From Ascarosepion bandense (taxonomy: Eukaryota > Mollusca > Cephalopoda > Sepiida > Sepiidae), in the NCBI GenBank assembly GCA_037127315.1, contig JBBBDQ010001270.1:3059001-3123000 (forward strand): a stretch of DNA of 64,000 nt, given 5' to 3'. Shown one piece after another: positions 34,232 through 45,489 of this stretch (its first letter is position 1; each line of letters opens with the position of its first letter). Under the pieces are notes generated by a model that saw only the letters and a program-made list of their open reading frames with translations, searched no databases and was not told the DNA's origin. Both the position numbers and the translations under genes were made by a program.

Positions 34232-34461
34232 TACGATACATTTCGCCTCGTTCATTCCGTAATGAATTAGAACACTCTCAGCTACTGGCGTGTGTTTACA
34301 TGGTATTTCACGCGCTAAAATTCTGCCTTCTTCTATCGAGCGCCGAGAGCTCAGATGTAGAATCGCCGACTGATGTCAATTCGGTTGGGTTTCAATCCTG
34401 GCTAAAAGCAATCGGATGTCTAACCGTATTGATGAGCTGCGAAACAGATCTGTCAGCAGAT

Positions 34462-34466
<5 letters not shown>
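34232..34466 (+). mobile_element. SINE-H copy, hammerhead stem II deleted
   Basis: Head cgttcattccgtaatgaattagaacactctcagctactgg, box A-like GAGCTCAGATGTAGAAT, box B-like GGGTTTCAATCC. The ribozyme region reads CCGTA-TTGATGA-GCTG-CGAAA-CAG-AT-CTGTC-AGCAG: core C3 is lost and the second half of stem II is missing. (TA)n follows to 34510. Confidence 0.7.
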
Positions 34467-34514
<48 letters not shown>

Positions 34515-34684
34515 TAACAAGAACTAAGAGTTTTAGAATTCAGATTTCTTCAGCATTTATGTTTTTATGTAGGAAATTTTAAGACATTAATTGAATACAA
34601 GTATAAAAAGTATTTTTCCAGAATGTGATTTTAGTTTTAGAAAATATTATACGCCAACCATATAAAAAAACAAATACAAATCTA

Positions 34685-35245
34685 AACTTTGTCTGTGTGT
34701 GTGTATCTGTTACCTATAGACTCCGAAATGGCTGAACCGATTTTCTTGAAAATTTACATAGTTGTACTATAAGCGTCTGCGAGTGTTCTTAGCTAGATTA
34801 TGTGTCGAGGTACACCCGATAAATATCAAAAAACGACAATCGAAAAAATCGGGTTATAAAAGGAGTGGTCCGATTTTAATCAAATTTGATACACTCATAG
34901 ACAAAGATATAAGAAACGATATTCAGAGGTTTCAAGGTTGCAGTTCTTACAATAGTGCAGAAAATCGATAATATATATGTATAAAATGGCAAGATGTTTG
35001 TGTGTGTGTCTGCTTATCTGTCTGTATGTCCTTTATACAAATCCACAATTTGTATCCGAATATTCCAAATTTGACTTACATCCATTCATTTTTCTTTCAG
35101 TCTACGATTCCGCTTTAACTGGAAACAACTATTACTTTTTAGTCTTTCGTGCCAACGTCCAAAGAGTCTGAGCTCCAGGATCATGGATTAGTTTTAAAGC
35201 TTTCATTACACCCGAGCAACGCCCGGCTATACTGCTAGTCCTATA
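34685..35245 (-). repeat. Dispersed repeat, right arm of the inverted pair
   Basis: Reverse-complement partner of 32735-33420. It includes gttacctatagactccgaaatggctgaaccg at the inner end and acccgagcaacgcccggctatactgctagt at the outer end. Frames at 34762 and 34977 are not supported as genes. Confidence 0.75.
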
Positions 35246-35299
35246 TATATATCCACCTTAAATCTAACCATATTCCATCGATTATTAAGCATGACATCT

Positions 35300-35620
35300 C
35301 ATCCATAGGGTGTGCATTGTGGTGCAGTGGATATCCACTCGGAACTACAAATCGGGTTGCCGAGTTCGAATTCAGTTGAATTCGTTGCATTCACTTTCGC
35401 GCAAATAACCTTGAGAAAGGTACTTATTCGTCTCTTCTGTACAGTTATGTGTTAAATAACAGGAGAGATTGATTTCTATAGCCATGACTGTCAACAAGTC
35501 TACTGCAGAAAGCAATGGCAACCTACTGCGGGATAATCTTCTGCCCAGTCAGTTAGGTCTCTTTTGATACATGATTGCCCAAGCGTGTATCACGTATGGC
35601 ACTTAACTGACTGACCCATA
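35300..35620 (+). mobile_element. SINE-A, near full length
   Basis: Starts cattgtggtgcagtggatatcc (box A) with gccgagttcgaattcagttg (box B). It contains the ttcgcgcaaata body block and ends ...gcaatggcaacctactgcgggataatcttctgcccag...tatggcacttaactgactgac. Confidence 0.8.
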
Positions 35621-35629
35621 CATAGAATA

Positions 35630-38035
35630 TATAGGAGTCCAGTCAATTCTTCTATACTTAAATTTAAATTGAAATTTTAAAAATAAATAAGTTATCTTCA
35701 AGCTTTAAAATTAGCTTTAATTGAAAGCCAATAGATTAAATTTAATAATTTTAGTAAGCAAAAAACATACTGGTGTTTTTTTAACCGAAATTATATTGAT
35801 TTAAATCTAAAATTTTAAAATTTTATTATTTTTTTTTAAATACCGCCATTGTTGATTGATTGGCTGATTACACAAACAGTAGCCAAATTTCTGTTTTTAA
35901 AAATCTTGAAAAAATAAAATTTACCGCGCTGGCACATTATTTAAGTCAAATTTTAATATTAAAACTTACCTTTATCTGTTTTCAATCAATTAATAATTGC
36001 TTACTCCCAGAAATTTACAATAAAAACAAAATTAAATACGGTAGCCACTTTTTTTGTTATGTAAGTCAGTTGCTGACAGATGACAGCTACCGGATGTTGA
36101 CAGACACGCAATGCCTGGTGACCAATCGTGATAAAAAAAAAAATTAAATGTTTTTGGTGGTGGGTGGTTAACTAAATAGTGAAATTAAAAATTTAACATA
36201 AAAATTTCAGCACTTATATAATATTTTATAGAATTTTAGCTTAGATTTATAGCTAGACATTTGAATATGCTTTCTGAATAAGTAAAAACTTTAGAAACGT
36301 AGAGAATAAAATATCGTAAGAATGAAAGTGCGTTCTTCTGTTTTGCTATGTAAGGAGAACTAACCCAGAACGCTTGTTAACTTATGAAATCATTTTGACC
36401 CATATGGAACACAGTACTTTATAAGATTTGAACATCGTACTTTATAACTTTGAACGTATTTGCACAAATAATTAATTGTTTTTTTCTTTTTAAAAATATT
36501 TTTGGTGAAAAATTTTTATTAATTTGTTTTTGTTTTATAGGCAGTATAATCATCATTTCTTAACTAAAAGGAAAAACGATTCAGTTCTTTAAAAGATTTT
36601 AACATATTTTTAAAACTTTATACATTATTTATAATAAAAATAAAAAAATGAAAACAATTCTTTTATAATCTTATTATTTTATTATTGATGACTAATATGA
36701 TTATTAGTAATCAAAAAAAAATTTTTTTTCAGACTATAATGTCCTTAATTTTTATTATTTATTCCAGCAATTAAAAGCTTATCAAATTAAATTATATCAA
36801 AGTTTTATTGCATTTTTTATATTTCTCTTCGGAGCAGATTTTGGTATCGTGAATCATAATTTTAAATAAAGAAAATACATGATTTATATTTCCCGATGAG
36901 TTCTGCGTTTAACTAATAAAACAAAAAATACCAGAAAATTAAAATTTATTAAAATTTCATGAATTTACTTTAAGAGGGGTAACAGACTTAAAAAAAATTG
37001 TTTTCATCAAAATTTTAAGAAGGTAATAATTTCAAAAATAATTCTATTCATTTGTTAATGAGTACTGAAAGTTTCATTAAAATCCGACAAATATTTGATT
37101 TTTGCGAGAATTTCCAAATTAATGTGTTTGTCAACGAAAAATTAAGTTACGAAAAAATAATTACGTAATCAATTATAAAATAGACGTAATATTTTTAACC
37201 ACGCTAACTCCAAATCAAAAACAAAATTTTCTGACAAAATTTCGAAAATGTTAAAAGAGATTAAAAAATTTTATAAAATAATTAAAATTTACTTTGATCT
37301 TTCCTCTTCATAATATTATAAACGTTTTGGATAGAAAATGCTCCTTTATTAAGTTTTTAACCCTTTTAAACTTTTTTTATGCTGGATTTTTGATACGTAA
37401 TGCAAGTACCTATATAATATAGAATTAGTAGAAATTCAGCAAATGAAGAAGTGTTTAATAAGCACAGTAATTTTTATAATGCTGCTTTAAGAACAGTGGA
37501 TATAGAAGCTCAAATAAAAGAGAAATCTACCCACGAAGAAAAAAATTAAAACAGAAAGATTATTTGGTGTACACTCCCTTTCAAAAAAATGGTTAGCAGT
37601 AAATTAGGTTAAAAATTCCTCGTTTTACATGAGAAATATTTACCGATTAATAATCCATTAAGCAAAAATTTTAATAAAAATAATCTAACATTAATTTATA
37701 GTTGTACGAATAACTGGGAAAAAATAATAAAAAAATCATAATAAGAATATGTTCAACAAAAATCTCATTGAAAATAAACATCATCCAAAAATGAAATCAA
37801 TAATTTCGACAATAATAAATGTAATTGTAGAAACCTTATAAATTGCCTTTTGAAAAACAGGTGACTTACAGAAGGAACTGTTTATTAATGTACAATTTCT
37901 TCTGCGGAAAAACCTGGTAATATAATGATTTATGTTCATAGAACTAAGAATTCGCTGAAAAAATGATTTGAACAACATACTACTTCATTTAATAATAATA
38001 AGTACAGAAACAGAAGATCCCTATCAAAATATTTT
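35630..38035. other. A+T-rich stretch without recognised features
   Basis: More strongly A+T-rich than its flanks. The 95-codon frame at 35860-36147 has no recognised domain. The compositional step at each end may mark one large old insertion, but I see no termini. Confidence 0.5.
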
Positions 38036-38039
38036 TGGT

Positions 38040-38565
38040 ATTTTTTTTTTTTTTAAACGTATCACCCTGAGCAAGGCGGTAACGCCACTGAAGCGCAAGG
38101 GGCTACGTAAGAGTGAAAAGATTGGAAAAGAGAAAGCCGGGAATCACATCCTAAACAGGGAACAAGGGATGAGCCTCTACACCTGTTCAATAGACGTGGG
38201 TGGAGTGTGAACCGGGCGATAGATTAGTCTATCTACTTCAATTGAAGAAAAAATAAATAAATAAATAAATAAAAGAGTGAAAAGATTGGAAAAGAGAATG
38301 CTGGAAAACACATCCTAAACAGGGAACAAAGGATGAGCCTCTAAACCTGTTCATTAGACGTGGGTGGAGTGTGAACCGGGCGATAGATTAGTCTATCTAC
38401 TCCAATTGAAGAAAAATAAATAAATAAATAAATAAAAGCGTGAAAAGATTAGAAGAGAGAAAGCCAGAAACCACATCCTAAACAGGGAACAAAGGATGAG
38501 TCTCTACCCCTGTTCAATAGACGTTGGTGGAGTGTGAACCGGGCGATAGATTAGTCTATTAAAAA
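38040..38565 (-). repeat. LINE-J-type 3' end with a triplicated ~164-bp unit
   Basis: It opens with a T-run and aaacgtatcaccctgagcaaggcggtaacgcc, the LINE-J 3' terminus in antisense. The block gtgaaaagattggaaaagag...tagacgtgggtggagtgtgaaccgggcgatagattagtc...ccaattgaag then repeats at 38113, 38277 and 38440, with (AAAT)n between units. One further copy of the block is at 43.4 kb. Confidence 0.8.
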
Positions 38566-39206
38566 ATAGAAATTAAACTTCTGCAAAAAAATAGAAAATT
38601 AAAAAAAATGCTTCATTATGTAAGTCTTTAAACGACCTACGTCCTGTGTGTCTATAGGAAAAAATATTATTAAATTTCTTGAGAATAAAAACCTATTAAA
38701 TAAACTTAATGAAATAAATGATATGTAAACATTGTAAAATGTTTACCTTAAAATATGGTAAAAAATTCTTCCTAAAAGAATATAAATTAACTTACATATA
38801 TCGATAATTTGTTTTATATTAAAATTTAATATTAATTGAATAGATATTTAATTTTTTCCAAATTAAGTGTTAATAGAAAAAAAATTAAACCCATATAAAA
38901 ATAATCCTACTCAAAGGTCCTTTTAAGTTAGATCAAAAATATAAATTTTTGTATTATGATATAATATTAATTAAATAGATATTTAATTTTTTTTTTCAAA
39001 TTAAGTGTTAATAAAAAAAATGTACTCTGAACCGAAAAAAAAATAATACTACTCAAAGGTCCCTTTAAGTCAAATTAAAAATATGAAATGTTTCCTTTTT
39101 TTCTATTCTGTCTTTTTTTTTTTTTTTCAAATGCTGGGATACAGAGAAATCTAAGACAACAATAATCTTGTAACAAGAATGGATACATCGTGCCAGAATT
39201 AAACCA
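38566..39206. other. No gene seen
   Basis: It contains two partial direct repeats (ataatattaattaaatagatatttaattttttt... and ...ctactcaaaggtcc.tttaagt at about 38820-38945 and 38950-39080). No coding sequence. Confidence 0.5.
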
Positions 39207-39214
39207 GTCTAGAC

Positions 39215-39330
39215 CAGCGATTCCTAAACTGGGAAAATTCCCCCTGGGGAGAAATTTGAAGCTACCATTGGGAAAATAATTAAACTACTTATTAAATAAA
39301 AAACATTCTCAGATGGATTTTCTCATGTCT

Positions 39331-39376
<46 letters not shown>

Positions 39377-39658
39377 GCATCACCCTTCTCCCTAATTTAA
39401 TTCTGAAGAAGAGCCAACAAAAGCCCTTTTATTTGTTACCAACCGCTCTCTCTGGCTATGCTTAGTTGTTACTAACTGCTCTCTATCCACTTTACTTTGT
39501 AAGTATCAGTTTATAAGTATATTTGTGTATTTGAAAATGAAATTAGTAAATAGTCTCAGTGTGTTTTAACTGCTCTTTCTCTCATACACATGAGGGGGAA
39601 ATCTGGATTGTTGAACTGGGTGTAGGGGAAAATGACAGAAAAAGTTTGGGAACCACTA
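39215..39658. mobile_element. hAT-type MITE with 8-bp target site duplication
   Basis: The termini CAGCGATTCCTAAACT and AGTTTGGGAACCACTA are imperfect inverted repeats of the widespread hAT type (CAG.GGTTCCCAAACT). They are flanked by GTCTAGAC (39207-39214) and GTTTAGAC (39659-39666), an 8-bp duplication with one mismatch, the length expected for hAT transposition. The 444-bp interior has a (GA)n tract at 39333-39372 and no transposase. Confidence 0.75.
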
Positions 39659-39781
39659 GTTTAGACGTTGGCTTAATTAACTGACACTTTTCTATTACGA
39701 TTTAAAAAAGAGAATCTGTATTCCCTAAACATTTAACGCATATTTTCAAATTTAAAAGTTGAATTGCATTCTGATTAGTTT

Positions 39782-40223
39782 ACTTACTAATTTATATTTT
39801 AAAGGTCGACTCGACGTAACATTCGTTATGGTTTGAAGCAAGATTTATGAATGAACAAGAAGGCGAAAGTAAACGGAAAAACAATATATTGAAAAAGGTT
39901 ACATAGGGTTGAGAAAGCATGCATAAGAAGTTGTAGAGTCCGGTTTCAATGAAAGTTAATGTCAGAGAAGAAAATTAAGAGAATAAAAAATATTTGCGCC
40001 ACTAACTGCTACCCGCAATTAGTGCGCGTGTGGTTGTATGAGTTAGGGAGGCATGTCTGTTCTTGTCTGCCCTCGCCCCGGGACGAAATCCTAACTGCTG
40101 TATCACGTGCTGTTTCCGGTTTTTAAAGGCTTCGTTTTTGGCGGGAACTACGACTGTCACGTAGACGCCGCGTGACCATGCGTATGTATGTGTGTGTGTG
40201 GGTGTCAATGTATGAGACCTACA
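39782..40223 (-). repeat. 3' LTR
   Basis: 442 bp, lacking about 20 terminal bases (counterpart of tgtagtggatgaaggcgtcc) present in the 5' LTR. The loss or mutation of its outer end would follow insertion. Confidence 0.75.
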
Positions 40224-41235
40224 AATAGCCCCCCCTAGATTGAAACAAATATTAAAAATATTTTTTTCAATATGTCCGTATAGATGGTGGTTTGGTTACG
40301 TTGATGATGATGCCTGTAGTAGTAGTAGTAATCATGCCAAAAATGACAGAGAAGGCTGGTTGCTGAAAAAAAAAAGGTGGGGGCACAGACGTTGCTCATA
40401 GGTGTGGGAGGAGGTTGCTGAAACGTCTGACTGCTGGTCAGCCATATTGGATTCTCAAAAAGCACATGGTGAAATGGAAAAATGAGAAAAATTTGTGAAA
40501 GGTGAATTTTTTTTTTTTTTTTTTGATTGTCTCTCGTAGGCTGAAAAGAAGAAGAGTCTGAAATGCGATGCGCGTGAGTAGGGATTTTGCTGCAGTGTCC
40601 CCTATCAGAGTGCCAGGATGCGGCATGCTCTGGAAAATTCTCGGTAGTTGATGTGTCTGTTAAAGATCTTCTAATTTATTCCAATGCTCCACGTTGAGTT
40701 TCTTGCGTTTGTAAGAGTTTCCGTGTTTTGCTGTACGGTGGATTTATGTTGGTGTTAGAAGAATTAACAGTTGGTTATAAACTTTGATTTGCAAAGTGGT
40801 TGATTGAAGCTTGTTGATACCGAGTGTACGCGTTTGAGAGAACTAAAAAGATATCGAGGTTTAATGTCGAATTTTCTGGAGGTCACAATTCTCCAGTATT
40901 AATAATTCGGCTTGTCGATTTCCTCAGTGTTCTGGTTGAGAAAAAAAGGCGTCTTTAAGTCGACGTTGTGTTTGGTTGAGTGACATTGCGTTGAATGCTG
41001 AAAGAAACGTCTTTAAGTCGACGTTGTGTTACTCTTTTTCTGGAAAACCTGGGAGAGAGAGATGACAGTTGTGCTGTCTAGTGTGCGATTGTAAAAATTC
41101 TGTGTGGGGTCGCCATCTTGGAGTCCTGTAGAAAGAGTTGGGAGATAACGACGTTGAATAGTAGTTTTTGTTGATAGACACAGAAGAATGCTGAGTTCCA
41201 TTTCCAACGATGCTGGACTGAATTACGCCGAATCG

Positions 41236-41256
41236 AAATCACGTCGGGGGTCACCA
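41236..41256 (-). promoter_or_regulatory. Primer-binding site complementary to tRNA-Trp 3' end
   Basis: The plus strand reads AAATCACGTCGGGGG-TCACCA, equal to the 3' end of eukaryotic tRNA-Trp including CCA, but with five G instead of four. It sits one base inside the 5' LTR, where minus-strand DNA synthesis starts. Confidence 0.75.
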
Positions 41257-41257
41257 T

Positions 41258-41721
41258 TGTAGTGGATGAAGGCGTCCACTTACTAATTTATATTTTAAAG
41301 GTCGACTCGACGTAACATTCGTTATGGTTTGAAGCAAGATTTATGAATGAACAAGAAGGCGAAAGTAAACGGAAAAACAATATATTGAAAAAGGTTACAT
41401 AGGGTTGAGAAAGCATGCATAAGAAGTTGTAGAGTCCTGTTTCAATGAAAGTTAATGTCAGAGAAGAAAATTAAGAGAATAAAAAATATTTGCGCCACTA
41501 ACTGCTACCCGCAATTAGTGCACGTGTGTGTGTGTATGAGTTAGGGAGGCATGTCTGTTCTTGTCTGCCCTCGCCCCGGGACGAAATCCTAACTGCTGTA
41601 TCACGTGCTGTTTCCGGTTTTTAAAGGCTTCGTTTTTGGCGGGAACTACGACTGTCACGTAGACGCCGCGTGACCATGCGTATGTATGTGTGTGTGTGGG
41701 TGTCAATGTATGAGACCCACA
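41258..41721 (-). repeat. 5' LTR
   Basis: 464 bp, TG...CA termini (TGTGGG...CACTACA on the minus strand). It contains a conserved G+C-richer block (cgccccgggacgaaat) and a (GT)n tract; promoter elements were not identified. Confidence 0.75.
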
Positions 41722-41931
41722 AGTTAAATTAAACATACACATCAATTTTTTTTTTATCTTTCTTCCCTCATTCATATCAACTCTTTAAATAACATGCTTA
41801 TTGTTTTATACAATCAAATGTAAATCATTTTCACAACAATAAATCAACTTTGGCTGATGACAAAGTCAAATCTCGAAACAAATTTCGGTATTGCAATGTA
41901 AATTAAATTAAATTTAAATAAAAATCAAGCT

Positions 41932-41941
<10 letters not shown>

Positions 41942-42026
<85 letters not shown>

Positions 42027-42052
42027 ATAGATATAGATATATATATATATAG
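41942..42052. repeat. (TA)n-(GATA)n microsatellite
   Basis: TA repeats, then about 15 GATA units, then TA again. Confidence 0.95.
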
Positions 42053-42560
42053 TTTATAAAGGAAAACTCAACACGTCATATCAGTTATAAACTATAGCTC
42101 ATTTCAACGAATTTAATTAGCTCATATCATCAGACCCTTCACAATATTTCCTCCATCTGGTACAAAATTTCTGCCGGAATGAATCTTAATGAAGAGGGAG
42201 ATAACAATAAAAATAATAATAATAAACATAAAATTACAAACAAACAAATAAATGACAACAAATATAAGGGGAAAGGGGAGATTTCCGCGCACCCTATACT
42301 TATGAAACGTATATATGTGTGAGTATGAGAACGTTACCCGCCCAAAGAAACACAGTGAATATGTAAACTTAAGCAAAATCACATTGTAAGTATATGTGGG
42401 AATGTACACATATGTATATGTGGACAGAAGTTAGTATAAGTAAGTAGGTTGACCTAATGGGGTCAAACAGACACCAAAGTCAAAGAAATTGGTTTTTTTC
42501 AGAGATCAAACCCTTTCAAGTCGGTCTAAACAACTTCAAACGGACACAACACCATTATTT
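42053..42560. other. No gene seen
   Basis: Unassigned; a minus-strand 95-codon frame (42409-42122) has no recognised domain. Confidence 0.45.
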
Positions 42561-42599
42561 GGAACTGGACTCTATTTCTTTCTTCCCTCTTTCCTCTTT

Positions 42600-42893
42600 T
42601 CTTTTCTTTCCTTTTCTTTCTGCCAAGCAGCTTGTATTTGTTCCAAAGTGTGTCTTGCGAAGTAACATTAGATTTATCAATTTATCAATTTTTTTATCCA
42701 AAATATCCCATAGATATTCAATAGGTTTGAGATCAGGGCGTTGTTGGGGCCAATTTAAATTCCGAAGCCTCCCTTCCTCTTCCTTTTTAGTTAAATAATT
42801 CTTTCAAAGGTTTGGCTTTTCATCCTGTATTTGAATTTCAGTGAAATTGTTAAGGATAATCACCCCTGTCCTAATACTTTTGCACACTACCAG
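42600..42893 (-). pseudogene. Tc1-type transposase C-terminal fragment with one TIR
   Basis: On the minus strand near 42780-42640: GRLRNLNWPQQRPDLKPIEY then LWDILDKKI, the region around the conserved W-P-x-x-S-P-D-L-N-P-I-E motif of Tc1/mariner transposases, here with Q-R for Q-S. It is preceded almost directly by a terminus GTAGTGTGCAAAAGTATTAGG at 42893. The N-terminal and central catalytic parts are therefore deleted, leaving an internally deleted element. Confidence 0.65.
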
Positions 42894-42996
42894 TAGTGTG
42901 CAATTGTGTTAAGACAGGGGTGATTTTAAACTTTATTTTGATGCCTCATAAAAGATAAAATAGTTCTTGTCCTAATACTTTTGCACAGTACGATAT
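42893..42996. mobile_element. ~100-bp Tc1-type MITE
   Basis: TIRs tagtgtgcaattgtgttaagaca and (reverse) gtactgtgcaaaagtattagg bracket about 50 bp. It lies head to head with the TIR of the neighbouring Tc1 fragment, forming a ~50-bp near-palindrome at 42865-42925. Confidence 0.6.
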
Positions 42997-43076
42997 ATAT
43001 ATACGCTCTCACACACTGATTGAGCACTCTGGAAGAATGGTAGACTTTGAAAAACAGTAGCTACTTTAGCATATAC

Positions 43077-43291
43077 GCATCGTTCATTCGGCAATGAATT
43101 AGAACGCTCTCAGCTATTAGGCGTGTATAATGATAATATACACGCTAAAAAGTTTGCCTCCTTCTACCGAGCGCACAAAACTCAGAGGTAGAATCACCGA
43201 CTGACGCCAATTCTGTCGGGTTTCAATCCTGGGTAAAAAGCAATCGGCTGCTTAATCGTACTGATACAGCGAAACAGATCTGTCTGCGGAT

Positions 43292-43300
<9 letters not shown>
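43077..43300 (+). mobile_element. SINE-H copy, hammerhead internally deleted
   Basis: Head gttcattcggcaatgaattagaacgctctcagctatt; box A-like AACTCAGAGGTAGAAT; box B-like GGGTTTCAATCC. The ribozyme region has CTGA then TACAGC-GAAA-CAG-AT-CTGTC-TGCGG: ten bases of core and stem II are missing. (TA)n follows to 43324. Confidence 0.7.
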
Positions 43301-43326
<26 letters not shown>

Positions 43327-43399
43327 CATGCGGTGTAAATATAGAGCAATCCAAAGGAGTATCCTGATGATGGTTCGTCTGAAATAGGCCCATACTTCT

Positions 43400-43620
43400 T
43401 TTTCTTTTTTTTTTTAATCCTGTCACCCCGAGCAAGGTGTTTACGCCACTGATGTGCAGGGGTCTACATAAGAGTAAGAGAAAACAGGAAACCACATCCT
43501 AAACAGAGAACAAGGAGATGAGCCTTTTGACCTGTTCAGTAGATGTGGGTGGAGTGTGAACCGGGCGATAGTTAGATCTATCTACTCCAATTAAGAAAAA
43601 ACAAACAAACAAACATAGGG
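43400..43620 (-). repeat. LINE-J-type 3' end, single copy of the 38.1-kb unit
   Basis: T-run, aatcctgtcaccccgagcaaggtgtttacgcc, then aaccacatcctaaacagagaacaagg...gtgggtggagtgtgaaccgggcgatag...ccaattaag and (ACAA)n. It is the unamplified counterpart of the triplicated unit at 38.1 kb. Confidence 0.7.
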
Positions 43621-43965
43621 TGGTGGATTGCTAAATTTTAACTTAGTTAAAGTCCACTCAAAGAGATTTTTGCTAAATTAACAAAACAAAACAAAAACAA
43701 AAAAAAGAAGAAAACCAATCGAACATGAAAAGTTAAAAATTAAGCAAAAAATGACTTACTTTTAAGAATATTTAAAACAAAGTTGATTCCCATCCCAACA
43801 CTAGGAAGATAAAAATAATTTTTAACTTTTTAGTCACTCCAAGTGGATATTCAGGCCGTTTTGGGTTAGTCAACTGAAATAGCCAGTGAGTGACCCCAGG
43901 AGAGTAGCAAGAGAGCCAAATTACAGCCCGCCAAGAAGAGAAAAGAAGAGACAAACTAATTTTTT

Positions 43966-44006
<41 letters not shown>

Positions 44007-44560
44007 TCGCCGAAGTACCACGCCACTATAAAGACAATTTGTGTGTTATAAGTAGTGTAAGAATCGAAAATATGTTTGGTACATAGCAAGAAGAACATGC
44101 AGCAGAAGAGGAGAGATCATTAGTGTTCAGAAAAGTAACAGTATTTGGCTTATCGATATAGCAGTACCAGGGCACAAAATGGTAGTTGCGAAATGAAAAA
44201 AAATAAAAGGCGTACTCAAAAAGAAACGTGAAACCTTAGATATCACGCTTGTGGGGCTTCAGAAAGTGAAAGTTCTTCCTTTGTGGGTGACCTTGGAAGA
44301 GTCACGAATAAAACCCAAAAAGTCGGCTGGGTAAAATTAGGATAAAGAGATACGAACTGATGTGCATCTATGTTTTATCGATTATTCAAAGCCTTTGATA
44401 ATGTACGTCACAGAAAACAGTCGCAGCCGCTAGGTAACCTTGACATGTTTTTCAAAGATACTGGAACGATCCAGAATTTATACTAGCAACAAACCACCTA
44501 CATTCTGATGGAAAATTAATAAAAAATGGCGTATGACAAGGTTGTAAAAATTAATTAAAA
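43621..44560. other. No gene seen; (TA)n at 43969-44005
   Basis: No supported coding sequence. Short frames have no recognised domain. Confidence 0.5.
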
Positions 44561-44564
44561 CAAA

Positions 44565-44990
44565 ACGAATAAATGTATTTCTAGAATCTTTCACCCTTTC
44601 CCTGATCACGTATACGTCGTCTCTTTCGACCGCACTTTTCTTTGCGTTCTGGACTAATAATATCCAGTTTGTTGCTTCGATTTGATGACATGACTGACTG
44701 TTGAAAGTCTGCCACCAAAAATATCCATGATCACTCTGTAAGGCTTGCCAGTGTGTTCGTGCAGCGTTACAATTTTCGTACGCTTTCTTGGAGTAACGTC
44801 CATCGCAGACAATGGCCATAGAACAATTAATCGACAGTCTAGATGATAATGTTTGGGCGTGATAAAAATCCGATACAATCACGAATGACGTGAATGTATT
44901 TCCAGGCCAAACCAATTTAGTCAGACACTCCGAAAATAAATTCATAAAAGACCTAATCTGAGGTAAAAATAAAAATCGATTACACTTAAA
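44565..44990 (-). pseudogene. Tc1-type transposase N-terminal HTH fragment, copy 1
   Basis: The minus strand (44878-44654 open) encodes MDVTPRKRTKIVTLHEHTGK, PYRVIMDIFGG and LSTVSHVIKSKQQTG, a helix-turn-helix DNA-binding domain of the Tc1 transposase type. It ends before the second HTH and the DDE domain. It is co-terminal with copy 2 at both ends, so both may derive from one internally deleted element. Confidence 0.65.
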
Positions 44991-45044
44991 CAATAACGAG
45001 AAGTAATCTATTGTACGTAATGTTACCTATGAAAAATGCGCAAA

Positions 45045-45045
<1 letters not shown>

Positions 45046-45084
<39 letters not shown>

Positions 45085-45172
45085 AGAGAGAAAGAGAGAG
45101 AGGGAGAAAGCGAAAGAGATAGATATGAACAGACTGATATCAAAAGGGAGGGACATATGAGCAGCCTGCCTG

Positions 45173-45222
<50 letters not shown>
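45046..45222. repeat. (TA)n-(GA)n and (GATA)n microsatellites
   Basis: TA units at 45046-45080 passing into GA-rich sequence, then GATA units at 45175-45222. Confidence 0.9.
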
Positions 45223-45223
<1 letters not shown>

Positions 45224-45399
45224 ATTTGAGATAAAGAACAAATAGAAAATGCTAAACAATCTAACAACTTTCACATTTATTAAAGGTTCGTCAGAGATTG
45301 AGAGAAAACAGATAAAAAGACAGAACTTCGATATTTCTAGTTTTGTTTGGGTCGATTCTCATTGGTCAGTATAGATAGAAATGAATAAACCGGGGAAAC

Positions 45400-45400
45400 G

Positions 45401-45456
<56 letters not shown>
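45400..45456. repeat. (GATA)n microsatellite
   Basis: About 13 GATA units. Confidence 0.95.
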
Positions 45457-45489
45457 CCTTGTGTAAATAATTTATAAGAATACGAATAA

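Larger units (their letters stand above)
39782..41721 (-). mobile_element. Non-autonomous LTR retrotransposon with tRNA-Trp primer site
   Basis: Two near-identical direct repeats (39782-40223 and 41258-41721) flank about 1 kb. Read on the minus strand, the 5' LTR starts TGTGGGTCTC, ends CACTACA, and is followed at once by a primer-binding site. Before the 3' LTR (TGTAGGTCTC...) there is a purine tract AGGGGGGG. The LTRs differ at few positions. The interior lacks gag, protease, RT or integrase motifs; the longest frames (60-76 codons) are unrecognised. The element therefore needs a helper. A tRNA-Trp primer is a known trait of CsRn1-type Ty3/Gypsy elements of invertebrates; that assignment is inference. 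A 4-bp AGTT flank on each side may be the target duplication. Confidence 0.75.

Noticed and set aside
35860..36147. 95-codon open frame
   Set aside because: A+T-rich region, no recognised motif, no second exon evidence.
41845..41885. CTGATGA...CGAAAC resembling a hammerhead
   Set aside because: Stem II does not close next to the core and no stem I partner exists.
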